Shown here in pieces: positions 11,887 to 27,766 of a stretch of DNA of 64,000 nt (positions are counted from its first letter, which is position 1; every line of letters starts with the position of its first letter). The translations under genes were made by a program, and so were the position numbers. Source of the stretch: Scenedesmus sp. ARA3 (Eukaryota > Chlorophyta > Chlorophyceae > Sphaeropleales > Scenedesmaceae); the NCBI GenBank assembly GCA_004335835.1, contig RWJK01001745.1:50636-114635 (forward strand). The letters run 5' to 3'. Below the pieces are notes generated by a model that was given only the letters and a program-made list of their open reading frames with translations, was not told where the DNA came from and did not search any database.

Positions 11887-12826
11887 CCGCACCTTGAGTG
11901 GGATGCCGTAGGTCTGCTCGTTGCGCTTGACAGTCTCCAGTGAGTCATCGCGGTAGCCTGCGATGCCTTCGTCAATGGACAGGAGGAACAGATCCAGCCC
12001 ATAGCTGCAGAGCCAAAACATAAACACACACGCGGCATGTTGCGTACAGTGGTTGACCTATACAGCATGCGATCTAGTGGTCTGCACCTTTGCTCCTCCA
12101 CAACTACAATACGCTGCTACCAGCTTGGCACGCCACGGCCAGCAACATGCACAGAGAAAGAATCCTGTGATGTGCAGGCGCGGCACCGCTGCATGTTGCT
12201 GTTGTGATGTAGTCAAAGCATTCCGGCACACCCAGTGCCACACCATGCCGACACTGTTGCTGGCTCTGCAGCGAGGCGTCAAACTGGCAAGATTCAGGAA
12301 CAGAGACGTATGCTGCTGTCAGGTCCGTGGGTATGCTTGCAGCTGCAGCAGCACTCACTTGTGCCGCTCATTAAGTAGCGTCATCATGTGTGCAAGCACC
12401 GTCGAGTCCTTGCCGCCTGACGCTGCAACTGCCACGCGCTCGCCAGGCTTGAACAGGTTGCTGCTGCTGATTGTCTGATGCACCTCATCCTCAAGGCACC
12501 TGAAGAAGCAGGACTTGCAGAGCTACTTGTCCGCAGCGTTTGCAGGAGAAGCAGCGCAAGGCGGACCAGCGCATGGTGGCAGCACACAGGGCGGGAGTGC
12601 AGGTTGGAACTTGCACTGTGGAGCAAGATCCACACAGCCACGGCTGCTGCATGCAGTGAGGCTGTTGCAGGGTGTTGAAACATGCTGCAGCATAGTGCTG
12701 AAACAATAGCCAGGCGAGGTCTGCAGTGAGCAGACAGCCAGGCTGGATGCTCCAGGTCACCTGCTCAGATGTCTTGGGCCGCCGCAGGGCGGCCTTCTGT
12801 GGACACCTTGCACACTGCTTGGACAT
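9137..12826 (-). CDS. CTU1: Cytoplasmic tRNA 2-thiolation protein 1 (CTU1/NCS6)
   Basis: Eight minus-strand exons: 12826-12761, 12522-12359, 12004-11893, 11453-11359, 11031-10912, 10540-10348, 9897-9803, 9437-9137; 381 residues. It thiolates U34 of Lys/Glu/Gln tRNAs in the cytosol, using sulfur delivered by URM1. Seen: N-terminal zinc pairs C5/C8 and C24/C27, ATP PP-loop SGGKDS (57-62), [17 protein letters not shown], the NNCTFCG motif (C139, C142), [25 protein letters not shown] and a C-terminal zinc knuckle CQRC...CKAC (283-298). After the usual family end (LGVGR) the frame runs on for about 60 Gly/Ala/Glu-rich residues, an unusual tail. The intron after exon 5 is GC-AG (CAG|GCAAGT). Decoy copies of exon edges sit at 10201-10250 and 11540-11700. 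Divergent from the phosphodiesterase gene. Assignment secure. Confidence 0.95.
9900..9945. repeat. (CAG)15 microsatellite abutting CTU1 exon 7
   Basis: About fifteen CAG units. On the minus strand it is a CTG run ending directly in the CTGCAG acceptor of CTU1 exon 7, the clearest example here of a CTG microsatellite replacing the polypyrimidine tract. Confidence 0.92.
10201..10400 (-). repeat. Decoy copy of CTU1 exon 6 donor edge
   Basis: The last ~45 exonic bases and donor of exon 6 (about 10340-10395) recur at about 10201-10250 inside the downstream intron, with both the CATACC (donor) and TCCAGGT blocks kept but several substitutions. The copy has drifted and is not predicted to be used. 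Confidence 0.75.
11440..11700 (-). repeat. Three-copy array at CTU1 exon 4 acceptor
   Basis: Units of about 100 bp containing TATGACAGCACCTGCAGCAC and CAGCAGCCGTCAGCACAGA begin near 11450, 11545 and 11655. The first holds the true acceptor of exon 4 (minus strand, exon starts at 11453); the other two are degraded copies upstream in the intron. Confidence 0.8.
11850..11885. repeat. (CAG)n microsatellite in CTU1 intron 3
   Basis: About eleven CAG units immediately downstream of the exon 3 donor (minus strand). Confidence 0.85.
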
Positions 12827-13406
12827 CAATATGCTCAAATCCAAAAGTCTGAAGCTTGTGCAATCGATCAGCAGCTTAATGTGCAGCAGACACGATGCCA
12901 GCACGGAGCCTTGCCAGGAACAGCAGCAGCTGTACAGCTTCAGAGGTGAGTGAGGTGTGAACTGCGTGGCAGTGTATTAAAGTTGACATAACCGATCAGC
13001 AATGCCCGTGAACAGCGTACAAGCACTGCGTGGCAGAAAAGCAGACCGTGGTCCGTGGTGACAATGACAGCACATGGCCAACCGCAAGTCCGCAATTGAA
13101 AGTGTGATCAAATGTGGTAAGTGTCGATAATCAGCATCTTTTTGAGCTTCCGGTACAGTTCGCTCTATTTCCGTGAGCATGCGAAAGTTGCCCTTTGACA
13201 CTCTTTCAAGGTCCTGCTCGTGCTCGTCAGAATCTCTCGTTTGTGGTGTAGTGTGCATCAAGAATCACAACAGGCTAACGGCCAAGCCGCGTGCACTCCC
13301 GCAACAACATCAGTGGGCAGGGCTGGCTTGTTTGGTGGGGTGTCAGTGCTCCCAGCAGGAGCCTGGACGTCAGCAAAAGCAGCCCTGCCGGGACGTTTGG
13401 GCTCCA
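12827..13406. promoter_or_regulatory. Divergent intergenic region CTU1 / PDE
   Basis: About 580 bp between the CTU1 ATG (minus, 12826) and the phosphodiesterase ATG chosen at 13407. An in-frame upstream ATG at 13179 opens a continuous frame into PDE exon 1, so part of this interval may instead be 5' UTR or coding. No promoter element can be named. Confidence 0.45.
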
Positions 13407-18605
<5,199 letters not shown>

Positions 18606-21400
18606 TACTGTCAGCAGCAGCCGCGGCAGCGCTTGCACCAGGACCACGGTGACTTGCAATGGCGTGGCAGCAGCGCCGACAATGCAGCTGCGCAGCAGGT
18701 GTATTAGGCATCCGGCCTGGTACTAGCCGTGATGCAGCTGCAATGGCGGCGGCTCAAATTTTACGGGCAAGCACCGCAAACCCATGGCCCAGGCTGCATG
18801 CCTTGAAGGTGCTGCAGCTCAGATGTGTAGGCAAGCACTGCACACCTATTCACGGCCCAGGCTGCATGCCTTGGGGGTGCTGCGTGCTGCACAATGCGCT
18901 ATGTGTTTGCTTGCTGTGCAGTCGCCCGCCTGCCGCAACCCACTTGCTCCCATGCTCACAGCAGCTAGCCTCCGCCTGCAGCAGCTCGCTGCAGGGCTGA
19001 TCCCTGCCAGCATTCAAAGGTGCTCAAGAAGCAGTGCAGTGCTGTGCCAGCTTGCATGCTGCGGCCAGCCTTGCGTCCAGTCAGCTGCATTGCCATTGCA
19101 GGCTTGTGCGGCCGCAGCGTGCACTGTGCATGTGAATGGCTGTCGACATGTGGTAGGATGCATGCAAAGCGTTGTGCACCTGCTTTGCACAGCCGCTGCA
19201 TGCATTGGATGCTGGCTCGCTATGGCAGTACCTGCAGGTCAAGCTGCAGCATATATCCCGCAATGTGGTTTGTCGGTGAACCAGCACAAGGCCGCATGCG
19301 CTACATGCTTTGATCGAACCTGCTTTTGTTGTTGAGCTTGGGGCGGGAGGGTGCTTGTGCAGCGCTGCTGCCCTAGCGCTGCTGCATGCCGCTCCCAGCA
19401 ACAACAGCTGTGCCACGCAGCTTTGATGTATTGCCCAGCATGTGGAGATGTCAGCATGCATGATCTGTGGAACCGCGGGCCTGATCTTCACTTGTGGTGT
19501 AGCCCATCATCAGCAGTGCATGGCGGCAATGCTCTGCCCCAGCAGCAACATGCTGGGGTTATGTCAGCATGGTTGGCCTGCTGCGGCGCATGTATGTGCT
19601 GACTCGGCAGTGCATGGGCTCTCTAGTGACATCGGAACAGTTTTGGTTCACGGCAGCCCTGCAAGTAAAGTTTCTGGTCAGCATGCTGGCCATGGTGTGA
19701 GGCCATCAGCTGCAGTGGTGGTTGGATAATGCTGCGTGTTGAATGGCAGCAGGTGCTGCATGACATTAATTACTTGGCATCTGCGGACGCTGCATATGCA
19801 CGTGCATGCCGCTACATGGTTAGATCTTGGTGTAGCAAGGAGGCTCCCTGCTGCCTCCTTTCTCTGTGCTTTTCTCATCTGCTTGCAACATGCAAGCGTC
19901 GTGTACAACAGACATGTGCGCGCAGCTGCGGTTTGAGCCTCCAAACTCTTTTGTGATGGATGGTGGTCGGGGCTGCAATTTCATCTGTTCGAGGGATAAT
20001 GGTTGAACGGATTGGCGTGGGCGCATCTGGGGTTGCTTGCGCACTGCATGCACTGCTTCAATGGCTTGCGCACGTCTGTACATCACAACATGCGCGTGTG
20101 TGGTTGGTGCTTGCGCTGATGCAACGCTGCTGAGTGGGCGTCATGTGCTTGCATCATGAAGAACTTGGTGTGACGGACTAGAACCCTAATCACAGCGCAA
20201 ACTAAACGCGCAGCATGGTGAACATGGAGGTCCTTTGACAAGCATACAACAGGCACGTGTGTGTTGCATAGGTTTGACACACGAGCATCAGCATGTGTCA
20301 TGCTTGTTGTCAGGTGTGCAGGACTGCTGCCTCACTGCCTGCAAGTGGCAGCTGCTGCACCTGTCTGCTAGTAAACAGACATGCGCAACTGTCGCGCTGC
20401 TGCCCAGCTGACATAGGACTGTGATACCTGATATTTTTATGCTGCTCAGCATGTGTGCCTCACGTGTGCTTGCTGCTAGCGGTGCACCTTTGTGCAAAGC
20501 TGCAAGAAACACAGCTGCCCAGCACAATGCCCGGGTCTGCCGCTGCTGCTGCTGCATGGCAGCCTGCGTCGCCCCGAGCGTGTGTGTCCAGGGTTCTGTT
20601 GTCTTGTGACGGTGTTTGCCCGTCGTATCAGCCGCCGGCGCATATGCCTGATAGTGATCATTGTTCTTATACTGACCAGTGCTGTGTTGACACTGCGTAA
20701 GACACAGTGAGCAGAGGGACACAGGCATGTGGTATGGTGAGACTGCACTTGCGCTGGCTACAGTGCCGCCACACGGGAGGTTCTCACACACCTGCTGCGT
20801 ATGGCTTCTGTAGCCAGTGCCTGGTATTGGTTGGTGTATTTGTCAAGGTGGTGTGTTGCACCTAGCAGCTGCCAGCTGCTAGTGCAGCGGCCTACAGCTC
20901 TGTGCAGGCTAATTTGTACATGCTAGGCTTTGCACAACTTGCAGCAACTGGCACAGGCTTTAAGAATCGCACAGTCTGGCCCTTCAACGGCCGTAGCAAA
21001 CAAGCTTTGTAATGGTGCTGATCATGGTCCTCTGTATGGGACGGTCTTGAGTCCAACCACCGCACGTGCTACCAAGTAGATCAGTGTGTGTTGCTGGATT
21101 GCTGCTGCTGTTTCAAAGCATCCTGTGAGTATTCAGTACCAAACCTTCTGATCCTTTGGTCTCCAAGGTGCCACGAACACGACCATGAACTGGAATCAGG
21201 GCAGGCGCACTTTGAACCCAGCTTGAAAATTGGTACATAACAGCAGCAGCAGCATGAGGCAAGCTGTTGGTGCCCGCATGGATCTGGATCCTTTGCAGCG
21301 AATCCTGCGGTGTTAAGTTCATCAACTTTTATTTATATTAGCAGGAGTTCGTCTTGCCTCACCACTGATCAGCAATGCAAACTGGTTCACACTCTCAAGC
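18606..21400. other. Long region between PDE and MUT9-like kinase
   Basis: No supported gene in 2.8 kb. A ~62-bp tandem duplication lies at 18763-18890 (GGCCCAGGCTGCATGCCTTG in both units). A TGTAA at 21007-21011 could be a distal poly(A) signal for a long PDE 3' UTR; otherwise this is 3' UTR plus the promoter of the kinase gene. Frames of 60-180 codons are Cys/Ala/His-rich and have no domain. Confidence 0.5.
18763..18890 (+). repeat. Noncoding ~62-bp tandem duplication
   Basis: The unit AAGCACYGCAMACCYAT...GGCCCAGGCTGCATGCC...GGTGCTGC occurs twice, about 65 bp apart, with a few substitutions. It is outside any supported exon. Confidence 0.75.
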
Positions 21401-24400
21401 ATGCCCGCTGGTCGTCCTCAAAGGAAGGCTGCAGTAGAGGCAAGACAAAAACTAGCTGAGACAGGCGCAGGCAAGCCGAGAGGGCAGCAGGGAGCAGCAG
21501 CAGAGGCGAAGCCGGACACAGCACAGAAAACTAAGTCGCCCGAGGGAAACAATAGAACAGGCGTATCTCCTAAGGCAGCTGGGGCCCAGGCCAAGGCCCG
21601 CGAGGCAGCCATGAAAAAGGAGGAGGGGCAGACAGACCGGGACAAGCACACTCCTCAGGAGAAGAAGGAGGAGGAGGGCAGCACAGCACCTCTGCCTGAC
21701 AAGGTGTGTTGTTTGTTTTGATAGGAATGATCAGGATGCTCTTGCTGCGGAGTTGGGGCATCACGGGCGGAACTAGGGTGCAGACCCTTGTTGATGGCAG
21801 GCCTGGTTTCGCTGCAAGCGCCGCTGAGCCTCCGCACCGTTGTTCACAGCTCTGCAAACGATACTGACTGCATTATTGGCTTGCTTACGATGCATGCAGG
21901 TGCAAGTAGGAGGCGGGCCAGAGTATCATGTAGACCGAAAGCTGGGCAAGGGTGGCTTTGGGCAGGTGTTCATAGGACGCCGTGTCAATGCCACCAAGCA
22001 GAGGGACGGGGTCAACGCCAATCTGGTGGCCCTGAAGTTTGAGCACAGAAGCAGCAAGGGCTGCAACTATGGGCCACCCTACGAGTGGTCTGTCTACCAG
22101 TGAGTTGCGCTGCTGCTGCTACTGCTGCTGCTGAATTTGCGGCATTGGCTTGCACGGGATCGATCAACACGTGATGCAAACATTTTGTTTGTGCAGGTCA
22201 CTGGGAGGTGTGCATGGCATCCCTAAGGTGCACTACAAGGGCAGGCAGGGGGACTACTACATCATGGTGAGCCACATCAGCAACAGCAACTACTGGCTGC
22301 AGCGCAGCAATCTCTTGTACCGCAGCAGGCCGCATCTTCGCTGCAGCTTCTGTGTGATCATGGAATTTGTATTTGTTTCATCATCTTGCAGCATGCTGTA
22401 CCGCACTCTATCTCGTATTTCGGGATTGACGCTCACGCGTGCGGAAGGGCTGCCCATGTCGGTGTGGATGCCGCGTTGCAGCTCTTGACCACTCCATCCA
22501 AACCCCACCAGCATACGCTGCGCTGACCTGCTACCATACTTCCCTCATTAGCTCGCTGCCGCCAGTCACCGCACGCAACTGCAGCGACAGTGCGTAAACT
22601 GCTGGGTTTGTGTCTTGCGCGTGCGCCCCGAGTGTTCATCATCTGCTGCTGCTGCTGCTGCTGCTGCCGCTGCTACTGCTGCTGCTGCGTCAGGTGATGG
22701 ACATGCTGGGCCCCAGCCTGTGGGACGTGTGGAACAGCCAGGGCCAGGTCATGAGCCAGGAGATGGTGGCCTGCATAGCAGTGGAGGCGCTGTCCATCCT
22801 CAAAGACCTGCACAGCAAGGGGTGAGCAGCAGCAGCAGCAGATGGGTCTGCAGGAGCAGCAGTCGGGTCTACAGGAGCACAGCAGCGGATGCATGCAAGA
22901 TGCAGAGGCAGCAGTGGTGATGGCCTGCAGCAGCAGCAGTAACAGCAGTAGCCGCAGCAGGGAGAGGCGTGTCAAGGCAGCCAGGGCTGCGCAGGACACC
23001 GAGATGTACGCAGCTGCAGCAGCACAGCATCTTGCGTAGTCATGCAGACGCACAGGCACAGGCAATTCACTGGTAGCCATGCTCTAGCTACACGTCCATC
23101 GCCACGGCCAACGGCACTGCACAGCAAGCCGGCGGTCACTGGGGACAGCCTTTGCCACAGGGTAGCGAGAGCTCGCATGTTGTGTGTGGTTGTGTGTGTG
23201 CACGCATGTGTGCATCATTGCACACCGCATCTCGCCTTGCGCTGTCCTATCGCACTTTGTCTGACAAAGTCTCCTCCTCCTGCCGCTGCTCCTGCTGTTG
23301 TTCGCGCTGTTGTTCGCGGCGGCGTTCGCAGCTATGTTCACGGTGACGTGAAGCCGGAGAACTTCCTGCTGGGCCAGGCGGGGCAGCCCAACGAGAAGCG
23401 GCTCTACCTAGTGGACCTGGGCCTGGGTGAGCCGCAGTTTTGCTCTCCTCGATTTCTTTGAGGTTTTCCGCTCTTTTTCCTGTCCTTTAATCTTGTGTGT
23501 CTGTAGGTTTTATTAAGTTGACGTCACATGTATGCACTTCGCTGTACCTAGTGGACCTGCGCCTGGGTGAGGCGCAGCTCATGCTTGTGTTTTGCGTGTG
23601 TCTGTAGGTTATATCTGTGTTGAGATCACATGTATGCACATCCCTGTATCTAGTGGACCTGGGCCTGAGTCAGCATGAACAGCCTCTTTTTGAGTGTATG
23701 GGTTTGAATTTTTAGGTGTTGGTACCCTAAATCCTGTGAAGGCCTCACTTTTCATGTATCTCTTCGTCACGCTGCGTGGTACATTTCTGACATCCTGCTG
23801 CTGCTGCTGCTGCTTTGGCACAACAGCCACGCGCTGGAAGGACACGGTGTGCGGCACGCACGTGGAGTACGACCAGCGGCCCGACGTGTTCCGCGGCACG
23901 GTGCGCTACGCGAGCGTGCACGCGCACCTGGGCCGCACCGCCAGCCGGCGCGACGACCTGGAGAGCCTGGCCTACACGCTGCTGTTCCTGCTAAAGGGGC
24001 GCCTGCCCTGGCAGGGCTACCAGGTGCGATTGATGAGAGGGTTGTTAAGTTTTATCTGGCCTCAGGTCGGCGCTGTTGGCGCCGCTGCAAAGCTGGCTTG
24101 TGCAGCTTTGCCGTGGTGGTGCCCGTTTGACGCTGCAGTTTTCCGTTGCAACGCTACATCCGCAGCACAGAAAAGGGCCTAGATGTTGGCAATATGCTGC
24201 ATGACTTCAGCGACTGATGACAGCACAATGTGCTGCCTGCGCGTTTCTGTCTTTTCCGCTGCGCAGGGCGACAACAAGGGCTACCTGGTTTGCAAGAAGA
24301 AGATGGCCACGTCAGCGGAGATGCTGTGCCGCTACACGCCGCCCGCCTTCCGGCAGTTCACGGAGGGCGTGGTGAACCAGAAGTTTGACGAGGAGCCGCG

Positions 24401-27400
24401 CTACGAGGCCTACATGAAGCTCTTCGAGCCGCTGTGCGGGCCGGGCCCGCAGCGGCCCATCCTGACCGAGGGCGCCAACAAGGTGCGGGGAGTGTCGATG
24501 TGAATGTTTCGATGTGTGCGCGCCTGTGTGAGCTTGTTGATGCTGAGAATGGCTGTTGGTATGGCATTGGGTGCAGCAATGTGCAGCTGACACTTGGCAT
24601 TGCGCAAACCCTCATCTCCCTGCAACGCTTTTCAGTGCTGCGTCACTTGCAGCAGAAGACTGACGCTGCCCTCCTTGGTTGCTGCCGCCTGCTGCCACCT
24701 GCTGCTGCTGCTGCTGCCAGCTGCTGGCTGTGTCTGTGGGCCAGAAGCGCGGGCGGGAGACGGATGAGCTGGCAGAGGACAACGCACCCAAGAAGAAGGT
24801 GCGGCGGCTGCTGCTTGTTATGTCGTATATGACACAATCCTGTTGATCTGGCGGCTTACAGCACTTTCCCCGCATTCAGGCTCCTTGGATGCATGTGAGC
24901 ATGACACAGAGGCAGCAATGCGTTATCTGCAGCAGCAACATCCCAGTCAGCAGGCGCATCATCCCGGCATTGCCGTAACCGCACTCTGTCAGGATGCTGC
25001 TCAACTCTCGTTCTCACGCCTGCTGCTGCTACTGCTGCTGCTGCCGCAGGTGCGGCTGGGCCTGCCTGCCACGCAGTGGATCACGGTCTACAACGCGCAC
25101 CGGCCCATGAAGCAGCGCTACCACTACAACGTGGCCAACACGCGCGTTGACCAGCACGTGGAGAAGGGCAACGACGACGGGCTGTACATCAGCAGCGTGG
25201 CGTGCTGCCAGGAGCTGTGGGCGCTCATCATGGACGCAGGCACCGGCTTCACCGCGCAGACGTACAGCCTGAGCAACCAGTTCCTGCCCAAGGAGTGGAT
25301 CATGGTGAGGGGGCAGATGTGCTGCTGCTGCTGCTGCTGCTGCCCGCTGCCATGTTGACGAGCTGCTGGTGTGCTTGGGGTTAGGCAGCTGGGGTCTTGA
25401 CTAGCTGCTGAGCAACCAGTTCCTGCTACACCACACCTGCCCAAGGAGTGGATCATAGTGAGGGGTCGGCGCTGCGTGCTGCTGCTGCTGCATGCTGTTC
25501 CTGCCTGGCTGCGGACACAACCGCTATCGAGTACTACGACAACACTGCCTTGACTGTTACATAGCTCACGGGAGCTGTCCGCTTTTGCTTGTGGCTTGTG
25601 TCTACACCTGCAGGAGAAGTGGGAGGAGGGCTACTACATCACAGCCATGGCCATCAATTGCGTCGTAGCTAGATATTGCTCACCGTGCCATGTGCTGTGT
25701 CTTGCCGCGCATTGTTCAACCCTGCAGGATAAGTGGGAGGAGGGCTACTACATCACGGCCATGGCCGGCAGCATGTCCAGCGCCAGCCTGGTGGTCATGC
25801 GGCCTGATGTTGCTGACTGTGTATATCATGTTTCTGTTCTTGTTCTGTCCTGCAGGAGAAGTGGGAGGAGGGCTACTACATCACGGCCATGGCTGGCAGC
25901 ATGTCAACTAGTCATCATGCAGCCCTATTGTTGCTGACCGTGTGTGTTGTGTGATGCTTTGCTTGCACGCTTTGCAGGAGAAGTGGGAGGAGGGCCACTA
26001 CATCACGGCCATGGCCGGCAGCATGTCCAGTGCCAGCCTGGTGGTCATGCGGCCTGATGTTGCTGACTGTGAACATTGTTTTTGTCCTTCTTCTGTCCTG
26101 CAGGAGAAGTGGGAGGAGGGCTACTACATCACGGCCATGGCCGGCAGCATGTCTAGTGCCAGCCTGGTGGTCATGTCCAAGGGCACGCCCTACACGCAGC
26201 AGAGCTACAAGGTGTCCGACTCCTTCCCCTTCAAGTGGATCAACAAGAAGTGGAAGGAGGGCTTCTACGTGACCAGCATGGCCACCAGCCACACGCGCTG
26301 GGCCGTGGTCATGAGCCGCAACGCAGGCTTCGTGGACCAGGTGCATGGTTGTCTGCTGATTGATGATGCTGTTGCTGCATTGTTTCACTGGCATGTGCAT
26401 TGCTTGGCCACCAGCCACACGCGCTGGGCAGTGGTCATGAGCCGCAACGCTGGCTTCGTGGACCAGGTGTGTCTTAGTTGCGTGGTGTGGGCAAGGGGTT
26501 TGCTGCATTGGCTTTGGGGGCTCCTTGATCTGTGTTGGTACAACCACACGCGCTGGGCCGTGGTCATGTCCAGTGGCTTTCTGTGTCACCTTTACACCGT
26601 GCGCTGACAGCTGGTCTTCATTCTGTCTCTGCTGCTGTTGCTGCTGCTGCTGTTGCTGCTGCCGCAGTGCGTGGAGCTGGACTTCCAGCACCCCTCGGAG
26701 GGCATCCACTTGCATGCACACTAGTCCCTGACAGCTGCCTCCCTTGTTGTTTTGTGTCGTGCTGTTTCATTGCTCGCAGTGCGTGGAGCTGGACTTCCAG
26801 CACCCCTCGGAGGGCATCCACTTGCATGCACACTAGTCCCTGACAGCTGCCTCCCTTGTTGTTTTGTGTCGTGCTGTTTCATTGCTCGCAGTGCGTGGAG
26901 CTGGACTTCCAGTACCCCTCCGAGGGCATCCACCGCCGCTGGGACGCGGGCTTCCGCATCACCGCCTGCGCCGCCACGCCCGACCAGAGCGCGTTTGTGC
27001 TGAGCGTGCCGCGCCGCAGGCCCATGGACGAGACGCAGGTGGGCGCACATGCAGCTCATGGAAGCAGAGCTTGTGTGTGTGGTTGTGTTTTTGTGGGTGT
27101 GTGTAAAATGAAGCGTGGGAGCGTGATGCAGGCCCATGGAGGAGACGCAGGTGCAGACGCGCAGAAGAACGTCTATCTGTTTGCCGAGTGAGCATCTTCC
27201 GTGCCGACAGGGGCAGCGAGCGGGTTCTGCGTTTGAAATGTTGGTGAGCGTGCCGCGCCGCAGGCCCATGGACGAGATGCAGGTGCGTCAGGGAGAGATA
27301 AGGGTGTCTGGGTTGCAGCCACGCACCTGTGCGGCTCGAGTAGTGCATGTAGTGGGGCCTGGGTGTGACACTTGCTCTGGCAGCGGTTGCTGATGTTGCC

Positions 27401-27766
27401 TTTGGCCGTGCACTGCGAGAGGCGCTGCGCACCAACACCCTCCCAGCAGACATGGAGCACACCCTTGTGATGTATGCGTGCTCACCTTTGCTCCTGCTGC
27501 TGCTGCCGCTGTTGCTTTCGCCTGCCTTGCAGGAGACGCTGCGCACAATCGCCTCCCCCAGCAGGCTTGGATGCATCCTTTTGGTGGCTGTGTGCTTACT
27601 TGTTCTGCTCGTTGCTGCGCACTGTTGCTTACGCTTGTCCTCTTTCGCCTGTCCCGCCCCGCAGGAGACGCTGCGCACGAGCGCCTTCCCCAGCAGCCAC
27701 GTGAAGGAGAAGTGGGCCAAGAACCTGTACATCGCAGGCATCGCGTACGGCCGGACCGTCAGCTGA
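21401..27766 (+). CDS. MUT9: MUT9/MLK (PPK) casein-kinase-1-like protein kinase
   Basis: Twelve exons: 21401-21703, 21900-22099, 22197-22266, 22694-22821, 23332-23426, 23827-24023, 24267-24482, 24721-24798, 25050-25304, 26104-26340, 26892-27038, 27665-27766; 675 residues, in phase throughout. Residues 1-101 are Lys/Glu/Ala-rich. The CK1-like kinase domain shows [23 protein letters not shown] and DLGLA (DLG instead of DFG). The C-terminal half is the green-lineage MUT9/MLK domain: [72 protein letters not shown] and final [12 protein letters not shown]...YGRTVS. In Chlamydomonas MUT9p phosphorylates histones H3/H2A and is needed for gene silencing; plant MLK/PPK kinases act with photoreceptors. 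Nuclear action is inferred. At least seven exon-edge duplication arrays interrupt its introns. Confidence 0.95.
22641..22690 (+). repeat. (CTG)n tract before kinase exon 4 acceptor
   Basis: Interrupted CTG repeats (about 15 units with CCG and CTA variants) lead to the CGTCAG acceptor at 22693. Confidence 0.8.
23395..23680 (+). repeat. Three-copy array at kinase exon 5 donor
   Basis: CTAGTGGACCTGGGCCTGGGTGAG (real, 23407-23430) recurs as CTAGTGGACCTGCGCCTG at 23548-23571 and CTAGTGGACCTGGGCCTG at 23650-23673. The third has lost its GT (GAGTCA). The period is about 100-140 bp. Confidence 0.9.
25275..25465 (+). repeat. Decoy copy of kinase exon 9 donor edge
   Basis: CTGAGCAACCAGTTCCTG...AAGGAGTGGATCATGGTGAGG (25269-25310) recurs at 25408-25465 with a short insertion and ATAGTGAGG at the donor. 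Confidence 0.88.
25608..26180 (+). repeat. Five-copy array at kinase exon 10 acceptor
   Basis: Acceptor-plus-exon copies begin at 25614, 25728, 25856, 25978 and 26104 (the last is the true exon). Each has GCAG followed by a frame encoding (E/D)KWEEG(Y/H)YITAMA, and copies 2 and 4 also [11 protein letters not shown]. Spacings are 114, 128, 122 and 126 bp. The 126-bp step is a multiple of three with no stop, so the copy-4 acceptor would add 42 residues in frame. Confidence 0.95.
26281..26580 (+). repeat. Three-copy array at kinase exon 10 donor
   Basis: The exon end (GCCACCAGCCACACGCGCTGG ... GTGGACCAG) and donor at 26281-26346 recurs at 26407-26472, and partly at 26541-26572. Copy 2 keeps GTGTGT as a possible donor; copy 3 has lost the end. 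Confidence 0.92.
26655..26940 (+). repeat. Three-copy array at kinase exon 11 acceptor
   Basis: Acceptor-plus-exon copies start at 26668, 26780 and 26892 (true exon). Both steps are exactly 112 bp. Copies 1 and 2 are practically identical, including ~65 bp of intron, which suggests a recent duplication. Both carry an in-frame TAG after CATGCACAC, so use of either decoy would truncate the protein. Confidence 0.95.
26995..27290 (+). repeat. Three-copy array at kinase exon 11 donor
   Basis: CAGGCCCATGGACGAGACGCAG and donor (real, 27017-27044) recur at about 27129-27156 and 27248-27288. The third copy includes ~20 further upstream exonic bases (GTGAGCGTGCCGCGCCG). Confidence 0.92.
27405..27700 (+). 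repeat. Three-copy array at kinase exon 12 acceptor
   Basis: GAGACGCTGCGCAC and following bases occur degraded at 27415-27448, then with an intact TTGCAG acceptor at about 27527-27560, then as the true exon at 27665. Confidence 0.88.

Noticed and set aside
25942..26607. Independent 221-codon gene at the MUT9-like locus
   Set aside because: It is the readthrough of decoy copy 4 into true exon 10 of the kinase and beyond its donor, not a separate gene.
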